Made by a program: the position numbers and the translations under genes. DNA of 42,457 bases from Gemmiger formicilis (GTDB lineage: Bacteria > Bacillota > Clostridia > Oscillospirales > Ruminococcaceae). This document shows positions 10,629 through 18,980 of the stretch, piece after piece. The notes beneath the pieces were generated by a model. The model searched no databases and had not been told where the DNA came from. It worked only from the letters and a program-made list of their open reading frames with translations. Every line of letters begins with the position of its first letter. The stretch's first letter is position 1. Location of the stretch: the NCBI RefSeq assembly GCF_016900095.1, contig NZ_JACJJP010000029.1, forward strand, positions 1 through 42,457. Direction: 5' to 3'.

Positions 10629-10708
10629 AGGTAACACCTCCCTGCCAACAGAATATGACCTTTTCCGCCGTGGTGTGCGAAGGCCGGAAAAATCCCGGCC
10701 GGGTCCTC

Positions 10709-10737
10709 TTTCCATTTGCGGGGATTTGGGGTATACT
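10709..10737 (+). promoter_or_regulatory. Promoter for the epimerase/membrane-protein pair
   Basis: TTTCCA (10709-10714), a 17-bp spacer and TATACT (10732-10737) fit a housekeeping-sigma promoter. It sits 30 bp before the ATG of the aldose-epimerase-like gene and reads away from the interrupted SleC-like gene. Confidence 0.6.
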
Positions 10738-10766
10738 GAAAAAAAATGCTTGGGGGTAAAATCATT

Positions 10767-11651
10767 ATGCGGTATACCATTGAAAACGCCGATCTCCGCC
10801 TGACCGTGGACACCCACGGCGCCGAGGCGGTCAGCGTCATCAACAAACACACCGGGGCGGAAATGCTGTGGCAGGCGGACCCCGAAGTCTGGAACCGGCA
10901 TGCGCCCATCCTGTTCCCCTACACCGGCAAGCTCACCGACGGCAAGATGCTGGCCAAGGGTGTGGAATATGCCGGTGGACAGCACGGCTTTGCCCGGGAT
11001 GTGGAGCACACGCTGGTGAACCAGACGGCAGATTCTCTGGTCTTTGAGCTGGTGTCCGACGCCCAGACCCTGCAGAAATGGCCCTACGCCTTTGTGCTGC
11101 GGTCCACCTTCACCCTTTCCGGCAAGACGGTCTGCCACACCCTGACGGTGGAGAATCCCGTGGAGGAGCAGCTGCGGTTCGGCATCGGGTACCACCCGGC
11201 CTTTGCCATCCCCTTTGACGACCAGCACACCACCACCGATTACGAGTTCCGCTTTGACGAGCTGGAAAGCCCCCTGTGTCTCAGCTGCCTGCCCAACGGT
11301 CTACTGAACGGGCGGGACTTCTACTATCTGGCCCGCAACACCAAGACCATTCCCCTGACCGACGACCTGTTTGCCAACGACAGCTTCTGCATGGTGAATC
11401 TGCGCAGCGCCAACCTGGCCATTGTGGAGAAGGACACCGGGCGCAAGGTTTCCTGCAACATTGAGGGCTACCCCTACGTATTGATCTGGTCCGCCAAGGC
11501 CAAGCCGGTGCGGTTTGTCTGCATTGAGCCCTGGCAGAGCCTGCCCGGGGAGGAAAACGGCCCCATCGACTGGGAGCAGCGCCCCTGTGCCGCCAGCCTG
11601 GCCAAGGGCGAGACCTGGTCCACCACCCTGTACACCACCTTCGACCGCTGA
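10767..11651 (+). CDS. Aldose 1-epimerase family protein (LacX-like)
   Basis: The 294-residue product has the galactose-mutarotase-like fold signature. An N-terminal segment (YTIENADLRLTVDTHGAEAVS) leads to LWQADPEVWNRHAPILFPYTG, followed by QHGFARD with the conserved His, FGIGYHPAF with the second active-site His, and a late FVCIEPWQSLPG carrying the catalytic-type Glu. Members interconvert alpha and beta forms of hexoses or act on sugar phosphates; the substrate cannot be read here. I chose ATG 10767, with GGGGG at 10752-10756, over an ATG seven codons earlier that overlaps this site. The protein is cytosolic, with no signal peptide. The next gene starts 4 bp after the stop, so the two are probably co-transcribed. 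Confidence 0.88.
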   Translation: MRYTIENADLRLTVDTHGAEAVSVINKHTGAEMLWQADPEVWNRHAPILFPYTGKLTDGKMLAKGVEYAGGQHGFARDVEHTLVNQTADSLVFELVSDAQTLQKWPYAFVLRSTFTLSGKTVCHTLTVENPVEEQLRFGIGYHPAFAIPFDDQHTTTDYEFRFDELESPLCLSCLPNGLLNGRDFYYLARNTKTIPLTDDLFANDSFCMVNLRSANLAIVEKDTGRKVSCNIEGYPYVLIWSAKAKPVRFVCIEPWQSLPGEENGPIDWEQRPCAASLAKGETWSTTLYTTFDR

Positions 11652-11654
11652 TGG

Positions 11655-13592
11655 ATGACTGAGCTTATGTCACGTTTCATTGGTTCTTCCCCCGCAAGAA
11701 AGCGGGCGGCAGAGGTGTTGTGTGCCGTTGTGCTGGCGGTCTATCTTGTGTTCCTGTTCGTGAACTGTGTGCAGACCGGCACCTTTTTCATCGGCGAGGC
11801 GGCCAGCTATTCCCTGACCACCGTGTCCCTGGCCCATGACGGCAACGGTTTTGTCAGCGGCGAGGAACTGGCCCTGGCCCGGGAATGGTTTCCCGATTGG
11901 GCCTCCAACTACCAGAGCTTTGCCGGGTCCGGGTATGTGCTGGCGAACGGAGACGTGGTGCCCTGGTATTTTCCCACCTACTCTGCCTGCTGCGTGCCCG
12001 CCCTGTGGATTCTGCAGCTGCTGAAGCTGCCTCTGTACGGTACATTCTGCTACACCAACTTTGTGCTGTTTGCCCTGGTGCTGATCCTGGTCTTTACCGA
12101 CCGTGCCCGGCTGCACCTGGCCCAGCGGGTGCTGATGACCCTTCTGCTGGGCATCAACCCCATTTTGTTTTATTTTGAATGGGCCAGCGCCGAAACCTTT
12201 CTGTTTGCCTTTGTGGCCCTGGCCTGCTGGTGCTGGGTGACCAACCGGCGCCACCGCGCCGCGCTGATGATCTCCCTGGCCGGGACCATGAACCCCTGTG
12301 CCCTGGCCCTGGGTCTGGTCATGATTGCCGAATATCTGGCGGGTCTGTTCCGGCAGGCTCCGGGCGGCGCCCGTCTGCGCTCCGTCCTGGGCCGTTGGAA
12401 GGAGATTCTGCTCTATGCCTGCTGTTATCTGCCGGGACTGGTGCCTTTTGCCTACAACTATTCCATCTGCGGCAGCATCAACCTGACGGCCTCTCACAGC
12501 AACGAGATTGCCGACTTTTGGGACGGCACCGTGCTGCGGCAGCTGGTCGCCTATTTCCTGGACCTGAATTTCGGTCTTCTGCCCTACTTCGGGCCTCTGC
12601 TGCTTGTGGCTGTCCTGCTGCTGGTTCCGGCGTTGTGCCGGCATGTCTGGCGGTATCCGCTGATGCTGCTGGCCATGGCCGGCATGCTGTTCGGCTGTTC
12701 CTTCATGGCCAACATCAACTGCGGCATGGCCGGGATTGCCCGGTACAACGCCTGGGGCGCCGCTGCCATGAGCACCGCCGTGGGCTTTTACCTGCCCCGG
12801 CTGGTTCAACGCCGCGGACTGCGGCTGGCCGGGGCAGCCGCCGGGGTGGTCTGCTGTCTGTACACCGGCTCTGTGATTCTTTGGTACGGCGGCCTGAAAA
12901 CCACCGAGTGCGTCAGCTACCTGTATGCCACCCCCATCACCGAGGCAGTGGTAGCCCGCTGGCCCGCTCTGTACCATCCCCTGCAGTCCACCTTTGCGGC
13001 CCGGGCCAACACCTCCCCGGGGTCTGCCTTCGAGTATTACCGGGACGACAACCTGCATCTGCGCAAACTGATGGCCAGCGCCGCCGACCGGGACCTGATC
13101 CTGCAGTCGATGGCGGCCCAGGATCCCGCCGACCTGACCTGGCTGGAAGAGCAGCTGCAATCTCTTGGCGAGAAGCCGCGCTACATCGATATTCCTGCCG
13201 GCCGCAACCTGTACATCCGCACCCGCATCCTGGTGGCCGGCTGCAACGAGCTCAGCGTGGACGGCCGCTATGATTCCGCCGGGGCCTTTGTGCAGACAGC
13301 CCCCGACCCGGGGTACGCCATGACCGGACCGGGGGACGATCTGGGGGCCGGGCAGTATACCGTGACCCTCACCTACACCGCCGATCCCGGCTGCCAGGCC
13401 CAGTTCCAGATCACCCGGGGGTATCAGGATGAGATGGAAATTCTAGCTTCCGCGCCTCTGGATCCCGCCGCGGGAACATTGAGCCTGTCTCTGAACGTGA
13501 CCGTTCCCCTGGAGGATGTGGACTACCGCATCTACCAGGAGGAAGGGTCCACCTTGCGTTTCTATCAGGTGCAGATTGACCGCATCGCCTGA
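11655..13592 (+). CDS. Polytopic membrane protein, GT-C glycosyltransferase-like
   Basis: The 645-residue product has about ten hydrophobic segments from residue 20 to about 420, then a soluble C-terminal part of about 190 residues predicted to be beta-rich. A long first extracellular loop (about 40-100) carries acidic and aromatic residues and ends in DVVPWYFPTYSACC. That layout resembles GT-C enzymes that use lipid-linked sugars, but I cannot point to a confirmed catalytic Asp motif. It starts 4 bp after the epimerase gene with no strong ribosome site, so translation may be coupled; Met5 (11667) is an alternative start. Pairing with a sugar epimerase fits cell-surface glycan work (inference). 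A strong terminator follows. Confidence 0.6.
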   Translation: MTELMSRFIGSSPARKRAAEVLCAVVLAVYLVFLFVNCVQTGTFFIGEAASYSLTTVSLAHDGNGFVSGEELALAREWFPDWASNYQSFAGSGYVLANGDVVPWYFPTYSACCVPALWILQLLKLPLYGTFCYTNFVLFALVLILVFTDRARLHLAQRVLMTLLLGINPILFYFEWASAETFLFAFVALACWCWVTNRRHRAALMISLAGTMNPCALALGLVMIAEYLAGLFRQAPGGARLRSVLGRWKEILLYACCYLPGLVPFAYNYSICGSINLTASHSNEIADFWDGTVLRQLVAYFLDLNFGLLPYFGPLLLVAVLLLVPALCRHVWRYPLMLLAMAGMLFGCSFMANINCGMAGIARYNAWGAAAMSTAVGFYLPRLVQRRGLRLAGAAAGVVCCLYTGSVILWYGGLKTTECVSYLYATPITEAVVARWPALYHPLQSTFAARANTSPGSAFEYYRDDNLHLRKLMASAADRDLILQSMAAQDPADLTWLEEQLQSLGEKPRYIDIPAGRNLYIRTRILVAGCNELSVDGRYDSAGAFVQTAPDPGYAMTGPGDDLGAGQYTVTLTYTADPGCQAQFQITRGYQDEMEILASAPLDPAAGTLSLSLNVTVPLEDVDYRIYQEEGSTLRFYQVQIDRIA

Positions 13593-13606
13593 CCCTGTCA
13601 AACAGG

Positions 13607-13645
13607 AACATCCCCGCTCTCTGCCAAACAGAGGGCGGGGATGTT
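13607..13645. terminator. Bidirectional rho-independent terminator
   Basis: A 17-bp stem (13607-13623 with 13629-13645, one G-T pair) has a 5-nt CCAAA loop. It lies between the convergent GT-C-like gene (plus) and the DUF4173 gene (minus). The plus-strand side runs into TTTTGTTG. Confidence 0.85.
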
Positions 13646-13654
13646 TTGTTGCAA

Positions 13655-15175
13655 TCAATACCAGATTCCGAAATAGGATTCCAGATCCTGCCGCTGTTCG
13701 GCAGTCAGATCCATGGCGATATCCTGCACCGAGTGGACCAGATCCGGGCGGCCGCTGAGACATTCATCCAGCAGGTTCCAGTCCAGCTCCGCCGCGGTGC
13801 CGGCCTGCACCCGGGCCAGATGGTCCATCACACAGATTTTTTCCACATCAACGGCGCAGAGCACGCAGAAACTCACCGCCGCCGCCAGCACCCAGATGCG
13901 CACCGCGGGCAGCCGGCGCCACAGCCGCACCAGGGCCAGCACGGCGGCCAGCCCCAGCACCGCCAGGCACCAGGCGGAGATCACCCGCCGGGGCGTAAGC
14001 CCCCACAGCCGGATGTACACCCCCAGCTTGGCGGCGGCCAGGCCCACAAAGCCCAGACCGAAGGCGCAGAACAGGGTGAGGAGTCCCCGACGGCGGCCGG
14101 GGCGGTCCACCGGGGCGGGGCTGAGGAAGTGCAGGGCGCCCAGCACCCCGAAGTCCAGCACCAGCACCCGGCACAGTTCCCAGAAGCCGTCCACCGCAAA
14201 GCGGGAGGCTTCCACCGCGGCCAGGGGCAGAGGTGCTCCCAGGGCGGCGGCGAACTCGCCGCACTGCACCCCGAAGAAGAGGGCATACACCCCGCACAGG
14301 GCCCCCACCGCCAGGTTGGCGGTGACAGCGGGCAGCCGGGGCACGCGGGAAAGGCCGCGGTAAAATTCGGCTTCGGTCAGGGGCGGGGCGCTGCGGCGCA
14401 GGCCGCTGCCCACCAGGCCGAACAGCCACATGCCCACCGGGATGGAACAGATCAGGTACAGCAGTTCCACCCCGTCCCACTGCCAGCACAGGGGGTGCAG
14501 CAGCCCTTCCACCATCTTGCCGAAGGTCTCGTCCGCCACGGCCAGCTGGGCCGCCGCGTACCACGCCAGCACCAGGGCCAGCACCACCCCGGCCAGGGCT
14601 TCCCATATCCGGCGGCGGGAGCGCACCCGGCCTTTCAGGCAGGTGCGTGCCCCGGTCCACAGGGCCCGCAGCCGCAGGAAGAATCCGGTCCAGGGCAGCA
14701 CGAACACCCCGGCCAGCACATCGATGACCACCATGGCGTTGGCCTTGCCCGCAGCCTGCATGCCGGTGCGGCAGAGCACAAAATACACCGCCGACAGGTG
14801 CCAGGCCAGCATCTGCCAGAGCTGGAGCACATCTTCGTGGAGGCCGTAGACGCTCAGGGCCAGACTCTGGGCCAGCCAGCAGGCCCCCCAGAACCAGGTT
14901 TCCCGGCTGCCCTTGCGCCCCAGAGCCCGGCTGAACAGCTCCACCGCCAGCAGAAACAGACAGGTGAAGACGGTGTAGGCCGGTCCCCGCATAGCTCCCA
15001 TAAGCACATACTTGGTGTAGTACCAGGCCAGGGGATAGCTGATTATCGCCGCCCCGCCCCACAGAAGGGGGCTGCCGGGCAGGGGTCTGGGGGATGCGGG
15101 AAGCTCCGCGGGCAGATTTTTTGGCGCACTTGAATAAAGGGGACGCGCCGCGCCCTCTTTGTTATATTTTTGCAT
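13655..15175 (-). CDS. DUF4173-family polytopic membrane protein
   Basis: The 506-residue product has about twelve hydrophobic helices. The C-terminal half carries the pattern I associate with DUF4173: LGVYIRLWGLTPRRV, then CAVDVEKICVMDHLARVQ, followed by a short soluble tail with DLVHSVQDIAMDLTAEQ. The molecular function of the family is not established. ATG 15175 has AGAAGG upstream. It lies 27 bp after the XRE regulator gene and forms the end of a three-gene operon. DUF4173, DUF2975 and small XRE proteins occurring together suggests a regulated membrane module, possibly for envelope stress (inference). Confidence 0.75.
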   Translation of the reverse strand: MQKYNKEGAARPLYSSAPKNLPAELPASPRPLPGSPLLWGGAAIISYPLAWYYTKYVLMGAMRGPAYTVFTCLFLLAVELFSRALGRKGSRETWFWGACWLAQSLALSVYGLHEDVLQLWQMLAWHLSAVYFVLCRTGMQAAGKANAMVVIDVLAGVFVLPWTGFFLRLRALWTGARTCLKGRVRSRRRIWEALAGVVLALVLAWYAAAQLAVADETFGKMVEGLLHPLCWQWDGVELLYLICSIPVGMWLFGLVGSGLRRSAPPLTEAEFYRGLSRVPRLPAVTANLAVGALCGVYALFFGVQCGEFAAALGAPLPLAAVEASRFAVDGFWELCRVLVLDFGVLGALHFLSPAPVDRPGRRRGLLTLFCAFGLGFVGLAAAKLGVYIRLWGLTPRRVISAWCLAVLGLAAVLALVRLWRRLPAVRIWVLAAAVSFCVLCAVDVEKICVMDHLARVQAGTAAELDWNLLDECLSGRPDLVHSVQDIAMDLTAEQRQDLESYFGIWY

Positions 15176-15202
15176 AATATTACCTTCTGTATTATCTCGG
15201 TA

Positions 15203-15421
15203 TCAGTCGGCGCCGTCGTCGGGCCGGTATTCCAGCAGGTCGCCGGGCTGGCAGTCCAGTTCCCGGCACAGGGCTTCCAAGGTGGAGAACCGCACCGCCT
15301 TGGCCTTGTTGTTCTTCAGAATGGAGAGGTTGGCGGGGGTGATGCCGATTTTTTCGGCCAGCTCCCCTGCCCCCACATGACGCCGGGCCATCATCACATC
15401 CAGATTCACATATATGGACAT
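15203..15421 (-). CDS. Small XRE-family transcriptional regulator (YozG/HTH_26 type)
   Basis: This 72-residue protein is almost entirely one helix-turn-helix domain: GELAEKIGITPANLSILKN is the HTH core and TLEALCRELDCQPGDLLEY is the typical closing helix of the Cro/C1 subgroup. ATG 15421 has AAAGGAG 7 nt upstream. It follows the DUF2975 gene by 12 bp. In many Firmicutes such a regulator is paired with a DUF2975 membrane protein, and the pair is thought to be self-regulating. Target sites are unknown. Confidence 0.9.
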   Translation of the reverse strand: MSIYVNLDVMMARRHVGAGELAEKIGITPANLSILKNNKAKAVRFSTLEALCRELDCQPGDLLEYRPDDGAD

Positions 15422-15433
15422 TCCCGTTCTCCT

Positions 15434-15913
15434 TTACACCGTCAGGTCCAGTTCTTCCTGCATCTCCACCGCCTGGCGGAAGGCATTCATGATGACCCGG
15501 ACGATCAGCGCCATGAACCCGGCGCACAGCCCCAGGGAAAAGACGAAGGGCAGACGCAGCAAAAGCCCCGTGGGAGTGCACAGGAAGGCCGCCCCGGCAC
15601 AGCACCAGCTGATGCGCCACAAAGCCGTCACATTGGCCCGCACAAAGACGGTGCCTTTCTGGATACGGCCCAGGAACCGGTAGAGATTGTACAGCATGGC
15701 AAAGGCCAGCACCGCACACACATACCCCAGGCCCAGCAGCCCGCCCCGCAGCATGGTCAGCGCGGCGCTGCCGGTGTAGTCCCGCAGGGCCCAGCCCACC
15801 AGCTGGGGGCCGCAGCCCACCATGATCAGGCAGATCACCCCCATGCACAGGGTGCTGAACTGGCTTAAGGCAATGCTTTTGTCCCGCGTTGCGGCGGGGG
15901 TCTTCTTTGGCAT
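15434..15913 (-). CDS. DUF2975 domain membrane protein
   Basis: The 159-residue product has four hydrophobic segments (about residues 20-42, 55-80, 95-115 and 120-145) and the short cytosolic linker FLGRIQKGTVFVRANV, matching the DUF2975 layout, in which a G-x-PF/VF-x3-N segment precedes the third helix. No enzymatic role is known. ATG 15913 has AAGGGGAAGG upstream. It is the first gene of the operon with the XRE regulator and the DUF4173 protein, so it may act as a membrane partner of the regulator (inference). Confidence 0.85.
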   Translation of the reverse strand: MPKKTPAATRDKSIALSQFSTLCMGVICLIMVGCGPQLVGWALRDYTGSAALTMLRGGLLGLGYVCAVLAFAMLYNLYRFLGRIQKGTVFVRANVTALWRISWCCAGAAFLCTPTGLLLRLPFVFSLGLCAGFMALIVRVIMNAFRQAVEMQEELDLTV

Positions 15914-15947
15914 GAAACCTTCCCCTTTCTGTTTTCAGCTTAGCACT

Positions 15948-15976
15948 ACCATACCACAGGTCATATCGTTTTGCAA
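15948..15976 (-). promoter_or_regulatory. Promoter of the DUF2975-XRE-DUF4173 operon
   Basis: On the minus strand TTGCAA (15976-15971), a 17-bp spacer and TATGGT (15953-15948) lie 35 bp upstream of the DUF2975 start. No other promoter is visible before the XRE or DUF4173 genes. Confidence 0.65.
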
Positions 15977-16031
15977 GTGTTTTTTATTGTTTTTCAATAT
16001 ATTTTTTCTGTTTTTCGGTTTTTCGGGGCAT

Positions 16032-16060
16032 AAAAAAGGCCCGCCGGGGAAGGCGGGTCC
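16032..16060 (-). terminator. Rho-independent terminator of the HD-GYP/HPt/kinase operon
   Basis: Reading the minus strand, an ACCCGCC stem, a short C-rich loop and GGCGGG are followed by a run of six T (16037-16032). It lies about 25 bp past the stop of the P-loop kinase gene. Confidence 0.8.
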
Positions 16061-16083
16061 TGTGTTGGTGTTTCTTCGGTTGT

Positions 16084-16686
16084 TCAGCGGCCGTCGGCGC
16101 CGGTATCCACCACGCAGTCGGCCTTGTTCTCTACCCCGTACCGGGCAAAGTAGCCCTCTTCCAGGGGAATCCAGCAGCTGCGGAACATTTCGTAGTGTTC
16201 CCCCTCCCGGGTGCGCAGCCGCTGTTCCCGGCAGGCAGCCGGGCAGGTGACAAAGACGGTCAGGTCATACCCGCCCAGGTCGGGGTGGTGGCTGTAGCTG
16301 CCTTCCAGCACCAGCAGCGGTCCGGCGGGCAGGGGCTCCTCGTCCGCAAAGCAGTCGGCGTGGCAGTCGTAGGCCCGGTATACCCCGTCTTTGCCGGCCC
16401 GCAGGGGGTCCAGCACCTCGGCGCGCAGCCGGTCAAAGTCCATATTGGCCGCGGGGACCTCCCTCCAGTTCCGGGCACGGCGGGCAAAGGGCAGGTAGTA
16501 GTCGTCGGTATGTACCACCGGGCAGCCGAACATCCGGCCCAGGGCGGTGCCAAGGGCGGTCTTGCCGCTGCCGCAGCGCCCGTCCACCGCCACCAGGGCG
16601 GTGCGGCCCGGCTGCACCAGCGCCTGCACCATCCGGGCCAGCTCCGCCGGAACCTCGCCGGGGGCGGCCATCAGCCGGGCGCTCAT
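16084..16686 (-). CDS. Uridine kinase-like P-loop NTPase
   Basis: The 200-residue protein carries Walker A GRCGSGKT at about 36-43, then VVHTDDYYLP (the Asp-Asp-Tyr of nucleoside/phosphoribulokinase-type enzymes), LLVLEGSYSHHP and a lid-like REQRLRTREG segment. It would phosphorylate a small molecule, probably a nucleoside or similar compound, but the substrate is not readable. I chose ATG 16686 because it makes a 4-nt ATGA overlap with the HPt stop; an upstream in-frame ATG at 16704 would overlap by 22 nt. Its place behind two signalling genes is unusual and may only reflect operon economy. Confidence 0.8.
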   Translation of the reverse strand: MSARLMAAPGEVPAELARMVQALVQPGRTALVAVDGRCGSGKTALGTALGRMFGCPVVHTDDYYLPFARRARNWREVPAANMDFDRLRAEVLDPLRAGKDGVYRAYDCHADCFADEEPLPAGPLLVLEGSYSHHPDLGGYDLTVFVTCPAACREQRLRTREGEHYEMFRSCWIPLEEGYFARYGVENKADCVVDTGADGR

Positions 16687-17033
16687 GAGGCGATGGCCGC
16701 GCACAGACCGTCGTACATCCGGTCCAGCTCCGGCATCATGGCCACGGCGCCGTCCCAGTCGTCGGCCCGGAAGGCGGCCACCTGGCGGGTGAGCAGCTCA
16801 AACAGGGCGGTCATGGAAAGGTTGCCGCACACCCCCTTCATGGTGTGGGCGGCGGTCAGGGCCCCTTCCCGGTCGCCGGCGGCAATGGCCTGGGCCAGCC
16901 GGTCATGGTTGGGGTCCGCCGGGAACTTGCCCAGAAACCGTTCCAGCAGGGCCTCGTTGTTCATAAAGCGTTCCAGGGCGCTGTCCACATCAATGCCCGC
17001 GTCCTGCAGGCGCTGTTTGCGCATAAGGTCCAT
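16683..17033 (-). CDS. Free-standing HPt phosphotransfer protein
   Basis: The 116-residue all-helical protein has the histidine phosphotransfer signature AAHTMKGVCGNL with His63 as the phosphoryl site, followed by a second long helix (ALFELLTRQVAAFRADDW). It shuttles phosphoryl groups between a hybrid kinase and response regulators. ATG 17033 is preferred because AAGGAGG lies 7 nt upstream; ATG 17039 would sit almost on that site. It comes directly after the REC-HD-GYP gene, its most likely partner. No hybrid kinase is in the window, so the upstream donor is elsewhere. Confidence 0.85.
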   Translation of the reverse strand: MDLMRKQRLQDAGIDVDSALERFMNNEALLERFLGKFPADPNHDRLAQAIAAGDREGALTAAHTMKGVCGNLSMTALFELLTRQVAAFRADDWDGAVAMMPELDRMYDGLCAAIAS

Positions 17034-17035
17034 GG

Positions 17036-18130
17036 TCATTCCTCCTTGTTGGTTTCGTACAGGCGGTGCAGCCGGGGCTCCACCGCAAAAAACGCTTCCA
17101 GCAGGTCGGGGTTGAACACCCCGCACTGGCCGGTGCGGATCATTTCCAGCACGGTTTCCCGGTCAAAGGCCTTCTTGTACACCCGCTTGCAGCTCAGGGC
17201 GTCATACACGTCGGCCAGGGAGACCACCTGGGCCCAGACGGAGATTTCCTCCCCCTTGAGCCCGTCGGGATAGCCCCGGCCGTCCCACCGTTCGTGGTGG
17301 TGGCGGGCGATGTCGTAGGCGTAAGGGTAGGCTTCGTTGTCCCGCAGCTGGGGGATGCGCTCCAGCATCTCGGCGCCGCGGATGGTGTGGGTCTTCATGA
17401 TCTCGTATTCTTCGGGGGTGAGCTTGCCGGGCTTGTTGAGGATGGCGTCCGGAATGGCGATCTTGCCCACATCGTGCATGATGGAGGCGGTGGCGATGAG
17501 CTCAATCTCGGCATCGCTGATGCCCCGGCCCAGGCGGGTGTCGCTGAGCAGCATCTTGGTGATGTGGTGGATGCGCCGGACATGCTCGCCGGATTCCCCG
17601 TCCCGGAATTCGATGGCGGTGGACAGGGCTTCCAGCATGCCCATGTTCAGCTCGGCGATCTGCCGGGCCCGGCGCATGAGTTCCGACTGCTGGATCTCCA
17701 CCGTGTTGCTCAGGCGGCGGCGGGCCTCAAACAGTTCCACCACCGACTGCACCCGCCGCAGCACCACATAGGGCACCACCGGCTTGCTGATCACGTCCAT
17801 GACCCCCAGGCGGTAGGCTTCCCGCATGACTTCGTCCCGGGCTTCGGCGGTGATGAGGAACACCGGCAGTTTCTGCAACAGGTCCTCCTCCTTCAGCCGC
17901 TGCAGCACCTGCAGGCCGTCCATCTCGGGCATGACCACGTCCAGCAGCACGGCGCTGATGGCGTCGGGGTCGGCCAGGATGGCCTCCAGGCCCAGGCGGC
18001 CGTTTGCCGCTTCCCGTATGGTGTAATAGGGCGCAAACAGGTTGTCCAGAATGGCGCGGTTGAACTCGTCGTCGTCCACAATGAGCAGGGTGCGGTGATC
18101 GGTGGTTTTGGGCCGGCTGCTTTCTTCCAT
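17036..18130 (-). CDS. Response regulator with HD-GYP domain (cyclic-di-GMP phosphodiesterase)
   Basis: The 364-residue protein has an N-terminal receiver domain (acidic pocket Asp19-Asp21, phospho-acceptor Asp64 in LLDVVMPEMDG, then a Lys in VISKPVVPYV). A linker helix leads to an HD-GYP domain (SGEHVRRIHH, MHDVGKIAIPDAIL, THTIRGAEML, RHHHERWDGRGYPDGL). HD-GYP enzymes with this full motif set hydrolyse cyclic di-GMP using a metal centre. ATG 18130 has GGGGGA 7 nt upstream and is favoured over a longer frame. The neighbouring HPt gene suggests that phosphorelay input controls the phosphodiesterase (inference). Confidence 0.93.
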   Translation of the reverse strand: MEESSRPKTTDHRTLLIVDDDEFNRAILDNLFAPYYTIREAANGRLGLEAILADPDAISAVLLDVVMPEMDGLQVLQRLKEEDLLQKLPVFLITAEARDEVMREAYRLGVMDVISKPVVPYVVLRRVQSVVELFEARRRLSNTVEIQQSELMRRARQIAELNMGMLEALSTAIEFRDGESGEHVRRIHHITKMLLSDTRLGRGISDAEIELIATASIMHDVGKIAIPDAILNKPGKLTPEEYEIMKTHTIRGAEMLERIPQLRDNEAYPYAYDIARHHHERWDGRGYPDGLKGEEISVWAQVVSLADVYDALSCKRVYKKAFDRETVLEMIRTGQCGVFNPDLLEAFFAVEPRLHRLYETNKEE

Positions 18131-18161
18131 CCGGATTCCCCCTTTCGTTCTGTCTGGTTCC

Positions 18162-18190
18162 AGTATACTCAACTCCGGCCAAAATCACAA
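18162..18190 (-). promoter_or_regulatory. Promoter of the HD-GYP/HPt/kinase operon
   Basis: Minus-strand TTGTGA (18190-18185), a 17-bp spacer and TATACT (18167-18162) stand 32 bp upstream of the HD-GYP start. The operon therefore does not depend on read-through from phoU. Confidence 0.75.
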
Positions 18191-18203
18191 GCATTTTGCC
18201 CCA

Positions 18204-18246
18204 AAAGCCGAAACGGGACCCTGCATGCGCAAAGTCCCGTTCCGGT
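18204..18246 (-). terminator. Terminator after the pst-phoU operon
   Basis: On the minus strand CCGGAACGGGAC pairs with GTCCCGTTTCGG around a loop of about 14 nt, followed by CTTTTGGGG. It separates phoU from the next operon. Confidence 0.7.
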
Positions 18247-18286
18247 TGGTATAGGAAAAATAAGAGAATGGTATGGCAGGGGCGTA

Positions 18287-18961
18287 TTACACAATCTTGC
18301 GGGATTTGTGCACGCCGGTCTTGAGGAACTCGACCCATTCGGCCACGTTGACGGCGTGGTCGCCCAGACGTTCCAGATACTTGGTGATCATGAACAGGTC
18401 CAGGGCGGTCTGTGCCTCGTTGGGGTGGTCGGCAATGTAGTGGGCGATCTCGCCGCTGATGCGGTTGAAGGAAGCGTCGGCCACATCGTCCTTGGCAATG
18501 ACCTCGGCAGCGCTGGCCAGGTCTACCTGCACATAGGCGCCGATGGCCTGCTTGACCATCCGGAGCACCAGGTCGCCCATGCGGTAGATGTCCTCCATGA
18601 CGCCCACGGTGGTGGCGGTGTCCACATGCAGATGCAGGATGATCTCGGCAATGTCCGAGGCCTGGTCGGCGATGCGCTCGATGTCGGTGACCATTTTCAG
18701 GGCGGTGGACACCTTGCGCAGGTCGCTGGCCACCGGCTGCTGACGCAAAAACAGGGTCAGGCAGCGGTGTTCCACTTCGTGTTCCGCGGCGTCGATCTCG
18801 CTGTCCCGGGCAATGACGCTGCGGGCCAGTTCAATGTCGCCGGTTTTGAGGGCGGTGAGGGCGCTTTCGATGGCGCCGCCCGCCGCATGGCCCATCCGGG
18901 CCAGCATGGTATCGAGCTGCAACAGCTCTTCATCATAAATCTTACGGCTGCTGGTAGGCAT
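18287..18961 (-). CDS. phoU: Phosphate signalling protein PhoU
   Basis: The 224-residue all-helical protein has two PhoU repeats, each with the metal-binding motif family: DIERIADQASDIAE (about 90-103) and KYLERLGDHAVNVAEW near the C-terminus. PhoU links Pst transporter state to the PhoR kinase and dampens phosphate import under sufficiency. ATG 18961 has AGGGGGAAAG upstream. It is the last gene of pstSCAB-phoU, 19 bp after pstB. Confidence 0.95.
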   Translation of the reverse strand: MPTSSRKIYDEELLQLDTMLARMGHAAGGAIESALTALKTGDIELARSVIARDSEIDAAEHEVEHRCLTLFLRQQPVASDLRKVSTALKMVTDIERIADQASDIAEIILHLHVDTATTVGVMEDIYRMGDLVLRMVKQAIGAYVQVDLASAAEVIAKDDVADASFNRISGEIAHYIADHPNEAQTALDLFMITKYLERLGDHAVNVAEWVEFLKTGVHKSRKIV

Positions 18962-18980
18962 GCAATCTTTCCCCCTTGTA

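Noticed and set aside
13646-15133. A 495-codon plus-strand frame opposite the DUF4173 gene
   Set aside because: It is His/Gln/Pro-rich and is the shadow of a GC-rich membrane protein gene.
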